The translations under genes were made by a program, and so were the position numbers. Positions 1 to 11,334 of a stretch of 64,000 nucleotides of DNA are shown piece by piece. The DNA comes from Cristatella mucedo (taxonomy: Eukaryota > Bryozoa > Phylactolaemata > Cristatellidae): contig WPIO01000276.1 of the NCBI GenBank assembly GCA_009760855.2, forward strand, positions 18,016-82,015. The letters run 5' to 3'. The notes under the pieces are model-generated. The model saw only the letters and a program-made list of their open reading frames with translations. It did no database searches and was not told the DNA's origin. Position 1 is the first letter of the stretch. Each line of letters opens with the position of its first letter.

Positions 1-1100
1 GGATGACACTCAGTTATAGCTGTGCTTTGACCTTTGCTTTGATCCTTTCCAGCCTTCGAGCACCTCAAATTCTCTCGACTCACTTGCAGCATGTATTGAT
101 GACATCCACAGATGGATGGCAGCAAATTTTCTAAAACTTAACGATGATAAACTAACTTACCAGTTATGGGAAACCAAGTGTGATTCATAAATAGGAAAGG
201 CTGATGCTCAACTAGCTCTACCAGCATACCTCCTGTTGTATCAGCTCAAAATATAGGTGTCGTGTTCCAAAGTGACTTCTCGTTAGACGACCACATCAGC
301 TCCACAATTAAGTCTGCCTACTTTCAGCCACATAACGTTACTAAAATTCGGGCTTGTTTATATAAGCTACCACGTCTAAGTTAGTCCATGCATTTGTGTC
401 ATCCCGTCTTGACTTCTGTAACTCACATTTGCTGGCCTTCCGGCCTGTGCAAGCAGGCGATTACGGCTAGTGCAAAACTTTGATGCTAGGCTTGTCTGTC
501 GTGAGCTTCGAAGTAGCCACATCACCCTACTTCTCGGCGACCAGCACTGGCTACCATTCAATCAACGGATCGACTTCAAGGTTTTGTCGCTCACTTTTAG
601 GTCCCTTCATTCTATGGCTCCAGCCTATCTCTCAGATCTACTCGTCTACCAGGCCAAGCTTCGTATCACCTGCTTTTCGGAATCCATCAGTTTACCAATA
701 CCTCATACAAACCTCAAGTCCTGTGGAGACCACACATTTAATTGGTATGCTGCCAATGCCTGGAACTCACTCCCTACTTGTGTCAGAACGTCCCATGACT
801 TTATTACATTTAAAAAAAACTTACATACACCTATTAAGGACGGCATTTAGTGGGTCCTCGCAATTCGTTCTTGATGTGCTTATGTGTGCTGACACTGTGC
901 ATGCTGCCAGTAACTACACTTGCATGCTGGCCTTGTGCAGCTCACCCATAACCATGTTATACATGTTTGTTTATCAAGCATGATATTACTCACCATTCAA
1001 TCGTGTTTCCCTTTGCTGCAAATGTAAAGAGCCTAGAAAGATATTGACTACTCTGAGGGCGCTTTATCAAGTTCTTTAATATTATTGTTATAATTAATTT
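1..1100 (+). mobile_element. nLTR-A1, 3' part of a non-LTR retrotransposon
   Basis: The copy enters from the left edge inside the RT catalytic motif (only DDTQL of YADDTQL remains). It continues through the thumb region (AANFLKLNDDK) and the C-terminal block (HWLPFNQRIDFKVLSLTFRSLHS, AWNSLPTCVRTS), whose best open stretch is 470-850. Several stops and frameshifts lie before 470, so it is dead. After the ORF comes the family 3' UTR (motif CTCTGAGGGCGCTTTATCAAG at 1055-1075) and an ATT-rich tail that abuts the virus-like element. The same junction recurs near 17690 and 60155. Confidence 0.85.
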
Positions 1101-1124
1101 CCTGATATTACTCATGCAGTCTCT

Positions 1125-1310
1125 TTCTTTTCAGCACTAACTGCAATGATGATACCAATTGATGGTGTTCTTGCTGAAATCAACACATGTAAAAGATCTA
1201 CACTAGAATCTAATTAAAAATTTATTTCCAAGATGGCACACGCTTTATCTGATTAAGTAATTACAAAAGGAGAGTTTGAAGATATTATAATGGAACGTTC
1301 ACCAAGACAA
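1125..1310 (+). pseudogene. Small conserved convergent ORF, VLE copy A
   Basis: Conceptual translation gives a short basic polypeptide with the blocks PIDGVLAE, CKRSTLES, EFEDI and MERSPRQAS. Copy A has two in-frame stops that are absent in copies B and D. It runs against the other element genes. A pyrimidine-rich run ending in CAG at about 1120-1135 resembles a splice acceptor, so it may be an exon. No function recognised. Confidence 0.5.
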
Positions 1311-1329
1311 GCTTCTTGTGTTTAATTAC

Positions 1330-1745
1330 TTGTATTTTTCTCTAGCAAAACTCTTTTTAACATCATCGACCCAATAATGTACTGGTTGGCCTTTCATTAC
1401 CATTATTCTAACAATAGTAAGTTCAGGTAAACTCCATATCTGATCTATAGCTCTTCTTTTTTTTATCTTATCCTACACCTGGTTCTACTAAATAGCTATT
1501 AGTTGTTCCTAGTTTTTTTTTTTTTGTCGTTCCCCTCCTTCTCTATGATATTTTTGTTTAATTAGTTTTAGGATTTCTTTTTTTATTGCCTTAGCAAATT
1601 CTTCACCAATTGTGCTTGCAATACTATTATTTAAGTTGTAAATAATCTTTTGTAAATTATCAATATACTCTTTGTTTCTAATATAATCTTATTTATTAAT
1701 GCTGTGTAATTTCTTTTCATATTGCGCAATATAGGCTCTTTCTGC
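1330..1745 (-). pseudogene. Coiled-coil ORF remnant, VLE copy A
   Basis: Matches the lysine/isoleucine-rich ORF at 59470-59900 of copy D (VRNKEYID block). Where D and B carry TGA in the middle of this frame, copy A has TAA (1691-1689). The downstream part encodes the RYWVDD-like block. Interrupted by several stops. Function unknown; a structural or fibre-associated role is only a guess from its position. Confidence 0.5.
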
Positions 1746-1840
1746 TACTATTCGTTTCCTTCTTTCACTAATTCAACACTCTTTTTACTAGTAGTTTCAT
1801 ATTACCCGTGTTCCAAGTCTGTTTTCGTTTCTTTTGCAAA

Positions 1841-2758
1841 CTATCCTTTAATATCTTTTCCTGGATCTACGGTTACCTTCTTTGGCCATTGTAAAGAACC
1901 ATTTGTAGAAATATCTATTATTGCTTGTGTTATTTCTGTAGAAGACTTTGTTTTAAGTGGCCTTGAATACTTGGTCTTAGGGATACACAGTTGCATGAAC
2001 CAATTACCATCAGGCTTACTAAGATTAATAGTAGAGCATTATTTCTTTGCCAAGAATAAGCAACAGATTTATTTATAATATAATTCACAAATCTTGGTTT
2101 TTGATTACACAGGAATTACTTCTGTTATTTTTTTACTGTTTTGTCAACGTAAGAATTTGTTGCTGCATAAGCAGGATTAACAGAATCAGCAATATTATTT
2201 ATTGAGTTAATATTCATATTTAAATTGTTAGTTGCAGGATAACCTTTTAGCTATACATCTCGTTTTAATCCACCATAAGTAACATTAAATCTTCAGGTAG
2301 AACACTATGTGTAGTATTACTTGAATTTCAATACGTAGAATTAATAGCAAATCCATTTATATTTAGATCGCCAGTCATTGCATCACCAGATTTTTAAACA
2401 TAATTGCTAAAGTGACTCACATGAGTAGCATCACTGAGATTAACTCATGGACCAAGATTAGTGGCCACTACACCTTGCAAATTTATTGATCCATTTCCAG
2501 TGACTGAAATTTGAATCTGCATAGCTTTATGTTACTGCATATGAAAGATTAAAAGGATCACTAAGGTTAATAATTCTATTTCCATTTGCATCTAGATCTG
2601 ACACTAGATAACCATTCATTTGTGTGACATACCCACTAAGATATACTCTCCGATTTATCCATATATTTATTGATTAAAACTTGTGATCTATAGAATACTT
2701 CCGTAGCAATTGGTACTATTCTAGCTAATCTATCAGGATCTTCTTCTACTATTTGCAT
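1841..2758 (-). pseudogene. Phage-like fibre protein remnant, VLE copy A
   Basis: Third gene of the element. It contains the hallmark MTGDLNING near 2346-2390, preceded by SGDA, as in trimeric tail-fibre/adhesin shafts. A second fibre-like block with NPAYAATNSY lies near 2160-2200. The C-terminal part ends with a TAG at 1843-1841. Several stops (TAA, TGA) and small indels break the frame. TGA at 2330-2328 corresponds to TGG in copy B (13766-13768). Confidence 0.6.
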
Positions 2759-2807
2759 AAACGATCTTCTTATATAATACTTTATAGCATAGCCTTTTCC
2801 TTTTTAA

Positions 2808-3620
2808 TTATCAAATCTGTCATAATTGCTTATAATATCAAACTAAAAAGTCAAAGTACTTCTTATCTTAAAGTAATAACATGAAAAGTTGTCTTCTGAT
2901 ATGAATATCAAACTCATATTGAGCTGGAACTCTAAATTTACCTACAGCTATACAATCTAGTGGTGGTTCTTTACAGTTTAGTCCAGGGACACAAATCTCA
3001 AACTCAAAATAATTACATTCACTTAGTTTTAATACATGCAAACCTAGTAGACATAGACCATGATGCGTTTTAAGGATGCAATCCTTAATAATACTTCTAC
3101 TCCATAGGCATTTTATTTCTACTAAAGTATCACCACGAATTATACCATCTGATGAATATCTATAAACACCATCACTAGTAAAACAATGATTACTATTTCA
3201 AGTTGTACGTCAAATTTCATATCTAAAAACTTAGCAGCAATAGGTTTAAATACTTTACCAAATAGCATTTGCAGAAACTTCATATTAGAATTTTTAGCAG
3301 TATATTTTTTAGTTTTGTGTTAGCAATTATATCAATTTTAACTTGTTTTTGATCACCAAAGATCATAACATGACCAATTACAGAATAAACTCCTGATCCG
3401 CCAACGTTCAACGAAGTTAATTTTTTCCATTCATTGGAATTTCGTACAAAATCAAATATTTGTATTATATATCTGGTTTAAATTTTTTTAATGTCAGTTC
3501 CTATATTAGCAAATGTTCCCTTACTGCAAGTAAATGGCAACCCATTGCCATTAGAAGTTAGTTCAGCTGTATTCTCAAAAATAGTTAAGTAATGATCAAT
3601 AATAGTTGTAGCAGCAGCAT
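2808..3620 (-). pseudogene. YqaJ-type exonuclease remnant, VLE copy A
   Basis: The block with GDT, then VEIKCLWSR, near 3095-3135 matches the D...E-x-K catalytic signature of YqaJ/lambda-exonuclease-like nucleases, which process DNA ends during viral recombination and replication. An IHIRRQLFMLL block follows, like the Q-x-x-M helix of that family. Frameshifts are present around 3240-3320. TGA occurs at 2840-2838 (also TGA in B and D) and at 2822-2820 (TGG in B and D). Confidence 0.6.
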
Positions 3621-3699
3621 TAGCAGTGGGCGTCGCCAAGATGCACCTTATTTTATAACAAATTAAAAGAGCGTTCGAAAAAAAATCTAATTAGAATCT

Positions 3700-4035
3700 G
3701 CTTCGCTATTACCATTGCCGTTTCGCTCGAATCGTCAGAGTTCGTGCCAGATTAGTCGCCAGTAGGATACAGGTGGCAGGCTTTAGCTTCCGGTGCGACC
3801 GCTTGTCGGCGTGATACGACGAAAGTAAACGGTCTCGAGGCTCTCGACGCGAACGCTGCCCTTACGGCCCGGAGCTGATCGACCGCGAACTGACGGGCTT
3901 CACCAACTCGGACAAATTCACCGACAACGAGCCGAAATCCGTTGCTTGTCACGGCCGACTGTTCGCGGTAAGGACGGGGCTCTTTCTAGGCGCTGCGACT
4001 TTGCTGGGCGTTCGAAATGGCGTCCGGTAGCTCAT
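3700..4035. other. GC- and CpG-rich segment near the 5' end of Q1
   Basis: A CpG-dense block embedded in AT-rich DNA, with a counterpart at 47250-47640 in Q3. Open frames in it (for example 3952-3752 minus, and the related 47337-47774 plus) share a stretch including VGEFVRVGEARQFAVDQ, but they run antisense to the Q gene. They may simply reflect CpG-rich sequence lacking stops. Its position upstream of the Q exons fits a promoter-like role, which is inference only. Confidence 0.35.
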
Positions 4036-6713
4036 GTCGTTCGGCGGCCGCATCGTACTTGCACGGTCGCCCCATTGCATTCATATACCGAGCCGGTCAG
4101 GTTTTCGTAACGGACTGTCCGCCAATAAATATCTAGTAAGCTGGTAAATGTAGTATTTAATGTCCGTCTACTTTTGCCTGATTTAAACGCATTTCTGAAC
4201 AGTTCTTTCAGGTAAGATGTCATGATTTTAGGCGAAGTGATTCAGGGGATGACTCCTTTATGGGTCTTAATTTTTAGGACTCAGTGGCTCAAGTTTATAT
4301 TTTTCTGGGTTTGAGTTTTTACGTTTAGGCTTTAGGGGTGCAGTCTTTGATTTTTTGAGGCAACATCTCAATAGAAAGATATCTCAGAATCACTCCATGG
4401 CTTTGCTTGATATGGTAAGGGATTTTTCGTTCGTATTAAGTGGCAGCAAGATTGTGAAAAGGTTAGGGTTAGCTTGATACCTCAGCGGATCTGTGTAGAG
4501 CCGTGATGCACTGATACGCGTTATCTTGATTGGCACTAGTCATTACCAAAAGTCTAGAGGAAAAGGTCGCGAGTTCTCTTAGGGAGCAAAACCAACAAAT
4601 GGTATGTAACCATGTATAACCTATGCTTGTATTTAAGAATGCATGCACATATCTATACGTTTCCCGTTTTTCCCCATTACACGCATGCATGTGTGCATGT
4701 AAGTGTACATAAGTATGTACAAGTTTGTGCGGTTGTATTTCTATGTATCAGTCGCTGACACCTAAAAGAGCTTAGGGATCCAAACATGACTGTTATTGTT
4801 CGCAGTATGCGACCGGGAGGGGAGTTTCAGCATATTCTGTTGTGCCGCCCAGCATGTACTTGCCGACTGGAAAGTGGTTTAGCTTTTGATGGCGTTTTTG
4901 AACCGCATTGATCTAACTCTGGGACTTGACTCATTCGCTCTTTCACAATGTATGCAGTTATACGTTGTGACTATCAATTCGCTGTTGCTGCTATGTGTGT
5001 GAAGTTTTTGATTAGCATAGCTATGGTTAAGTCGCTGCCAGCAGCATGTAAAACATTGTGTACCTCATATACTAATACTCGGTAGTTGTGATACATTTTG
5101 AATATCCTTAGGATTGTGGCTAGTCCTATGAGTAGTCATAAGTAGCGATAGCGTTCGCAACTTCTTTCAGAAAAACAAAAGACTTTTGTGACAAATGTGA
5201 AGCTAATAAGTCGTCCTTATGCTTTTTCGTGCTTAGATTTTATTTATCTTTACCATACATTCCTGAAAGACATTACGGAATAGATAGAAAGTAGTATGAT
5301 TGAATTTTCATCGGAGAATTGAAACTAAGACTTCCGATGCCGTAGAGAAGATAAACTCAGCTGCTTTGACCGGCAATCGAAATCCGTTTCGCCCAAGAAT
5401 CCATTCGTTGTTCAGTTAGAATAGTTGTATCGAGTAGTGTAGCCAATCGGTCGAAATATTCCCCGGAGGGTGCAGCTGTTTAAGACGGAAGTGAGAAATC
5501 TCTTGGACTTTAGCTCTGAAACGGAGCACCCTTGGACTGCTGGAGAAATGGCGCTTGTGGGAAACTTTAATCTGCACATTCGGGCCAGCCACGTTTTGTG
5601 GTTGCAACATACTCTTTCTGCTTACACTAGGATTCAAAGAGCCAACGCCCTGGTCTAGTTATCGCATTGTACTTAAAATGACTATAGCTGTTCGTGTAGA
5701 GTTCCTGGCCACGAAACAGAAAGCATGAGAAAGCAAGCTTGTACAAAGCTCGACCCCAGTCGTCGGCATGTAAGGTGTCGACTTTGAAAAAGCTATAATT
5801 GTTGCCAGAAAAGCTGTTTTAAAGTGGTTAAAATAGTGCTCTCTTTGGGGCCGTCACGATTGACTACGGCATTGTTCGAAACGTGAAATAGCAGCATGAG
5901 AATGTTCACAGTATTCGTCCAGTATCTATTTCAAGTCAATCGACCATGCATCGTGTAAATGTGACATAAAAATGAACCTTTTCATGCCTCGTACACTCAC
6001 CGTACCAACGAGCTTGTCCATATATCTTTGGTTCCCGTGTGTTTTGCCTGCTTACCTGCACGTGATGAATGAAGTACGTGTTACCTGCAAGAGTTCCCGG
6101 CAGCCGGCTTCCCTGAACGTCTCGTCGTTTGATTGTTCATGCTTTTCTCAGCTTTATACTCGGCATATCGCTTCCTAGTCTAGATCTTCAAGTAGCTTCC
6201 TAGGAGTCGCAAATCTCCGTATAGGAATTTATTTTTCTTGTGGTGCTGTAAAGATGACTAATTGATATTACCATCAATTATAACTGCGAAATATGTGTAT
6301 ATATGTCCTATAAACGTGGCTAGTATCGGGACAGCTAGTATCATCATTCGGTTTTGTCAACCGCTAACTTTCGCATCAACTTTTCGTTTGCGAAAAAATA
6401 ATGATTGTTTGAGAATTCTATAGAGTACAAACGCAAAGTTCAATTGATAAATTGCAGGGTTTTTTCAGGAAAAAAGCAGCAGTTGCATGCTTGTTGAAAG
6501 CTGCACCAGGATGGATTTCGCTGGAAACGAAGTTCGATTTTGTTGAGAATTGTGTGTGTATTAGGACGCCATCTTTTCATGATATCGCCATTGGGTTCAC
6601 AATGATTAGGCCAGATCTAACATTTGAAAACTTATAGCCATGGTGGCCGGTTGTGGACTTTCTAATTTTTACTAGCTGGGTACATACTTCGTCTTTACCT
6701 TGTTCAATTTCAG

Positions 6714-7046
6714 CAAAGGCAGTGGCAGCCCCACTTTCAGCAGTTCCTGTTTCACACTCAATCCATGGAACCTCAGCGGCATGTCTCTCAAGCATCCCAG
6801 CAACAGCACGTGCTGCTGCAACAACGATTTGTGGAGCAGCAGCAACCACTGACTGGCTCTCAGCAAAATGAGCACTGTGCCTTGCAACAGCCACAAACTG
6901 TGCAGGTTTCTCGACCTTTCCATCAGAACAAGCAGCTCGGTCAACCACCACAGCAGCACTCGTTTTTCCATCAGTCATTCCAGATGTCCTACCCACCGTC
7001 TCATCTGCAGCCGAGTTGGAGTCCATTACATCCTGAGAGGCAACAG
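6714..7046 (+). CDS. Glutamine-rich exon of the Q gene (intact, phase 0)
   Basis: Flanked by a pyrimidine-rich acceptor (TTGTTCAATTTCAG, AG at 6712-6713) and a donor (CAACAG then GTATTT, GT at 7047). The 333 bases read as 111 codons with no stop. They encode a low-complexity Gln/His/Pro/Ser chain (SQASQQQHVLLQQ, QPPQQHSFFHQSFQM). The homologous exons in Q2 and Q3 are also exactly 333 bases between their splice signals, which argues for a real phase-0 exon. The upstream exon and start codon are not identified; the ATG at 6765 is internal. No known domain; Q-rich chains often mediate protein-protein contacts. Confidence 0.6.
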
Positions 7047-7219
7047 GTATTTACATCTCCTCAGCTGATGTAGCAGCATACGTAAAGCATGTGTAAAGTT
7101 CCCATAACGGGATGAGTTTTCATCTACTTGTTAAAACTAAGAGACACGATAGCCACTTAGGGACTTTCTAATTTGTACTACCTGGGTGCATACTTCGTCT
7201 TTACCTTGTTCAATTTCAG

Positions 7220-7553
7220 AAAAGGCAGTGGAAGTGCCAATTTCAGCAGTTCCTATATCGCACTCAATCCATGGAGCCTCAGCAGCAGGTCTCTCAAGCA
7301 TCCCAGCAACAGCACGTGCTGCTGCAACAACAGTTAGTGGAGCAGCAACAGCCAGTGATTGGCTCTCAGCAGAATGGGCTGTGTCCCTTGCCACAGCCAC
7401 AAAACTGTGCAGGTTTCTCGAACATTGCATCAGAACAACCAGCTCGGTCAACCACCACAGCAGCACTCGTTTTTCCATCAGTCATTCCAGATGTCCTACC
7501 CACCGTCTCATCGGCACCCGAGTTGCCATCCATTACATCATGGGACACAACAG
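7220..7553 (+). pseudogene. Tandem duplicate of the Q-rich exon, frameshifted
   Basis: Very similar to 6714-7046, including about 80 bases of upstream intron and both splice signals (AG at 7218-7219, GT at 7554). Its length is 334 because of one extra A in the CCACAAAACTG run near 7400, which shifts the frame after about 60 codons. Q2 and Q3 carry only one copy of this exon, so the duplication appears specific to Q1. Confidence 0.6.
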
Positions 7554-7639
7554 GTATTAACATCTCCTCAGCAGATGTAGTGGCATACGTAAGCATGTGT
7601 ACAGTTCCCCTAATGGGATGAGGTTGCATGCTCTTAGAG

Positions 7640-8015
7640 TGATTACTTAGTACGCTCCTAAAGCCTGGAACACAGTCTCGACATGCGTCGCGACGTCTTT
7701 TGACTGGACGACATTTGAAAGGAAACTAAATTTGCAATTATTTTTATTAGCATTTAGTGGGCCCTGTGGTTAGCCCTTTATGTGCTCATGTGTGCTGACA
7801 TTGTGCATGTTGCCACTTATCATACTTGCATGCTGACCCTGTGCATGTCACCGTCAACTGACCATGTTTTTCTTGATGCTTATTGAGCTTGCTACCACTA
7901 ACCATTCAATCGTGCTTCCTATTCTGAAACTGTAAAGTGACTAGTAAGAGTTTAACTTATCTGAGGGCACTATATCAAATGCATTATTATAATTAAAATT
8001 ATTGAGTTCTTTGAA
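7640..8015 (+). mobile_element. nLTR-A 3'-end fragment inside the Q-gene intron
   Basis: Short diverged 3' end of nLTR-A (AWNTVSTCVATS block, GCATTTAGTGGGCCC, then CTGAGGGCACTATATCAAATGCATTATTAT). The same fragment sits at the equivalent place in Q2 (31765-32130, minus), so it was inserted before the Q1/Q2 duplication. Confidence 0.7.
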
Positions 8016-8051
8016 GGCTCTCTACTAATTTATTTCTATTGTTATTACCAG

Positions 8052-9080
8052 TCGTTCCAGCCTCAGCCACAGCAACCCAGCTTCACCCATCAGATGCAGG
8101 GGTTGTTCCAGCCCCAGCCACAGCAACCCGGCTTACCCAATCAGATGGAAGGGATGTGCCTGGAAATGCATGGACAGATCTCAGCCCAGCAGTTGCCACA
8201 GGGTTATCAACCATGCCGGGCACAGCAGCAGAATATAAGGATTTCTCAGCAGTTGAGACGAGTGATTGAGCCTTACCAGGCACAGCAGCAGCAGATCAGC
8301 TCAGCCCAGCAGATGTGTCAGCTGTACCGGGCACAGCAGCAGCAGGTCAGCTCAGCCCAGCAGCTGCTGCCGGGTAATCATCAGGTCCAGACTCAGCAAC
8401 AGGAGATCAGCTCAGCCTAGCAATTGCACAGACTAGCAGAGCAGGCACATTCTCCCCAATCTGATCAGTGTTTGCTTGGAGGACAGCAGAGGGAGGAATT
8501 AAGGAAACAATTTGTTTCTGAGGTGAACCGGGGGGATAAAACAAGAGTGAAGGTATTGGAAAATAATCAGTCGCTGATGTCAGATCTGCAAAAGCTGTAA
8601 TGGAAAAGCTTCGAGACTGAGCTAACGACGCTAGGTAAGAAGTGTAATAGCGACGCTGCGGGCATGTTTGCAAACGAGCTTCAGGAGTTGGCAGGTCAGG
8701 TTTGTCAAACGGAAGAGCAGCTGAGGCAAGGTATCATCGGGCGGCAGTGTGCTCTGCTAAAGAAACCCGAACTCCATCTTTTGGCATGCAAGCCAGTCGA
8801 GAGGCTGGCGAGGTCACTGGATAAAATCCATTTAACAGCAGAGCCAGTAGCGGGCGCTCAAGTGCTGCTGGCACAGCCATTGAGAAGCAACCAGTCGTCG
8901 ATGCCATCGATCGAGGTTGCCTCTTGCAGCCAAAGGCTGTACTCGGCCGACGACCCGTACGAGCTCTCCAAGGTCGGCGACGATGGAGCTGCAGTGCAGC
9001 AGTCATCTGATGCGGTTGTTTCTGTCAATGGGTCAAGGTCCTGCTTCGACATATCCCAGATCAGCTCCAAAGGTCAGTAG
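8052..9080 (+). pseudogene. Terminal exon of the Q gene: Q-rich then coiled-coil region, two nonsense codons
   Basis: Starts after an acceptor (TATTGTTATTACCAG, ending at 8051), again in phase 0. One frame runs to a TAG at 9078-9080, interrupted only by TAG 8418-8420 and TAA 8598-8600; both are explained by C-to-T changes of glutamine codons. The first 120 codons carry QPQPQQP and AQQQ repeats. The middle (EELRKQFVSEVNRG) looks helical and charged. The C-terminal 130 codons (DKIHLTAEP, LYSADDPYELSK) are of ordinary composition. A possible donor (AAAG then GTCAGT) overlaps the terminal stop, so the exon could instead splice on. Q2 shows the same layout. Confidence 0.55.
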
Positions 9081-9290
9081 ATGTGGTGGCATACTTGCCG
9101 AGTGTCTTGAACCAAAGCCGCCTGAGTAGTGAACCCTTTGTTACTTACGGAACTACAGCAGTCGCCTCCAAATCTTTGCACCGAGGGCGGTCAAAAATTT
9201 CCAACGCTGTTGCTCGATAAGAATAAATTCGTTATATGTAACCCATTAATATTCTAAATCAGTTTATATTATAAAACTGCTAACAATAGG

Positions 9291-10936
9291 TTGGCTCATG
9301 TGGCGCATTTAGAGGACTTTGTGCATGTGCTTTAGAACTCAGCTGTAAAGCATTTGGATCGATGCACAGTTTGCAAAGTGTACTTTTAAATACCTACAGC
9401 ACATAATTTCATGAGCACTCTTTCCATCAGGTCACGAATCTCCGAAGAAATCTTAAAAGTGACCTACACTTTATGGCGACGCACATATGAAAAGCAGCTG
9501 TATAGATTTATTTGCCGAAGGCAGCACTTTAGGATTTACTACTATCGTGCACACTTATTGCCTTTATATATGTACATGTGCTTGCTCGAGAGTGTGGCAT
9601 TTGCGATAAACCTCTCGGCTACGCAGGAGAGGCTTTTGTTAGGACACCCCAAGTACATTATGTAGATGAGTGGTATACTCCATTAATCCCCGGGTCGCTA
9701 CCAGGAATGGCAACTTTTTGTCAAACCTCTGCCGATGACTCCTCAGAGGACTCGTCAGCGGTGGCGAACTGAGGCAAGCTATGTCGGATGTGCCGGTGCA
9801 GCACTCTAGAAGGTGAGATACAGGCAAAGGCAGCACGTAACTAGAGCGATTCCGAGCTCAGCTTTTTTTATTGCAGCACTCCTGCTAGGAAATATTCGCG
9901 TCGCCTCCTTTACAGATGAACCGTACACTAGACAGACAAAGCTGTCACCACCTGCTGGCCGCTGGACTGATGCAGCTAGGAGCAGTGAACTTGTCTCGAT
10001 CTAGGAAGAGGAGGCCAGTCATAGAGGCTGCTTGATGTGATTTGCTGTTCACTAAATCTATCTCTATAGTAACTATGGTAACGGAAGTGACGCTTGTCCA
10101 TCAGCGTTTGCCTTCGAGGCCTTCATATGCTGCTTGTGCTGGCTGTAGTCACAGCCTGTGACACTTAAGCCTCGACCTTGTGACACTTAAGCCTTGATCT
10201 TGGAGAAGGAGCACGTGCCTGCCACTGGAAACCTATACGTCAGCAACTCAGGCACTATGCCTTAACGCTGTAATTCAATCTTGAGCTCCGATGAAAGGCT
10301 GGTGTTTTTTCATTCAGCTGCAATCTTTTTGACTGTAGCGTAGTCACTACCAACGACATGTCCGAAGTGTCCGAGGATGCGTAGATCAATCCGCCGATAC
10401 GGCCACTGGTGTCATTCGACTGCTGCTACCAAAGCAGAACAGAAGAGCTGCAGGCACTGCATGTAGTCCGACTCGGTGTCAATCGACCATCGCTGTTCAA
10501 GAGGGCTTCTAGAAGCCAAGAGACAAAGACAACTTGGATTTTCATTACAGTTGATCAATACCATCATCGAGCTGGTTGATTGTGAATTCTGTGTTCCGAG
10601 CTGCTCGGGACAAGCAGGTCGAGTCGTCTTTTGCTGAAAGGTCGCTGCAGGCATGCTCTATCTTGAGTTGAAAAATGCTCACAACTATGCGAGAGGCTTC
10701 ACATTTTTTAGGGTTGACTAATCCAGCTTGCTATGTTTATCTGATAGAGTTGGTATAAATTCAGATGCTGAATTCTACTTTGTGCTGTCGCTCAACATAC
10801 GGGCATTAAACACCTTACTCTCCCACACCTATACACTCGAATCGTGGCTAAGACGTATGCTAAAAGTGACGTTTACACGTGTGCTTGCTCGCTTGTGTGC
10901 GTTTATTGTTTATTGTGTGTGGGTGATTGTACTGGT

Positions 10937-10997
<61 letters not shown>

Positions 10998-11310
10998 ACA
11001 CTCATTGTGTGTGTGTGTGGGTGTGCACGGTTGATAAAGTATCTAGGTAAGACAAGGTTGCTACGACTTGGACGACTTTTACAATGGCTGCTGCAGTTTC
11101 GATTCGCACAGCAGAGAGTCAGCCGATGACCACCACCAACAGTTTAATACGACTAATGGAGCCGAAGGGTTCACGGCTCCCTAAGGCTCCTACTCCCACT
11201 CGACTCCTTTGTCCCAGGTTGATGTTCTCTCCTCCCCACTCTCTCCCAACCACAAATCATCCCGTAGGTTGGCAGAAGGACAAAGCAGAGATGGCACACT
11301 AGGTATGCCG
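9291..11310 (+). repeat. Repeat W copy 1
   Basis: Dispersed repeat also at 28210-26636 (minus) and 41541-43085 (plus, lacking the first ~490 bases). In Q1 and Q2 it directly follows the Q gene, so W may be the 3' part of a 7.6-kb Q+W unit. It contains no convincing coding frame and includes a TG microsatellite. It ends at GGCACACTAGG, the start of a tRNA-like segment that is complete in the other copies and cut here by repeat V1. Confidence 0.6.
10938..11025 (+). repeat. TG dinucleotide microsatellite
   Basis: Nearly continuous (TG)n inside W1, with an interrupted equivalent in W3 at about 42700-42800. The open frames across it (CVCVCV) are artefacts of the dinucleotide repeat. Confidence 0.95.
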
Positions 11311-11334
11311 TTTACTTTACAGCTTCGCAATGTA

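Larger units (their letters stand above)
1101..3635 (-). mobile_element. Virus-like element copy A (truncated)
   Basis: On the minus strand this segment runs, 5' to 3', from a few codons of the capsid C-terminus through the nuclease, the fibre and the coiled-coil ORF, with the small convergent ORF on the plus strand. It is AT-rich and closely matches 57600-60150 and 12440-17690. It lacks the capsid gene body: the sequence changes to Q-element DNA at about 3635. Many frames are broken, so this is an old copy in the genome rather than an active agent. Confidence 0.8.
3640..9290 (+). mobile_element. Q element copy 1 (5' region, duplicated Q-rich exon, terminal exon)
   Basis: This block recurs inverted at 34960-29827 (Q2) and 48440-44166 (Q3); a deleted remnant of the 5' end is at 40880-41540. 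From 3640 to 6713 I see no credible coding frame: short ORFs such as those at 5470-5658 and 3952-3752 are not preserved between copies. The gene part is the 333-bp glutamine-rich exon (6714-7046), its tandem duplicate (7220-7553) and a long terminal exon (8052-9080). It could be a transposon, a retrotransposed viral element or an amplified host gene; I recognise no transposase or integrase. Confidence 0.6.

Noticed and set aside
1722-2078. Plus-strand ORF (NIGSFCYYSFPSFTNSTLF), also at 17040-16681 minus and 59512-59141 minus
   Set aside because: It is antisense to the VLE fibre C-terminus and coiled-coil ORF. Its repeated occurrence reflects duplication of the element, and the sense frames carry the fibre motifs.
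6653-7560. Alternative frames over the Q exons (SSIPATARAAATT series and antisense VAAARAVAGMLERP series)
   Set aside because: They are open because of CAG-rich composition. Only the Q-rich frame is consistent with phase-0 splice signals in all copies.
10728-11129. ORFs with CVCVCV or VCVCVC runs, and THTHTH runs at 42922-42647
   Set aside because: Dinucleotide microsatellite translations.
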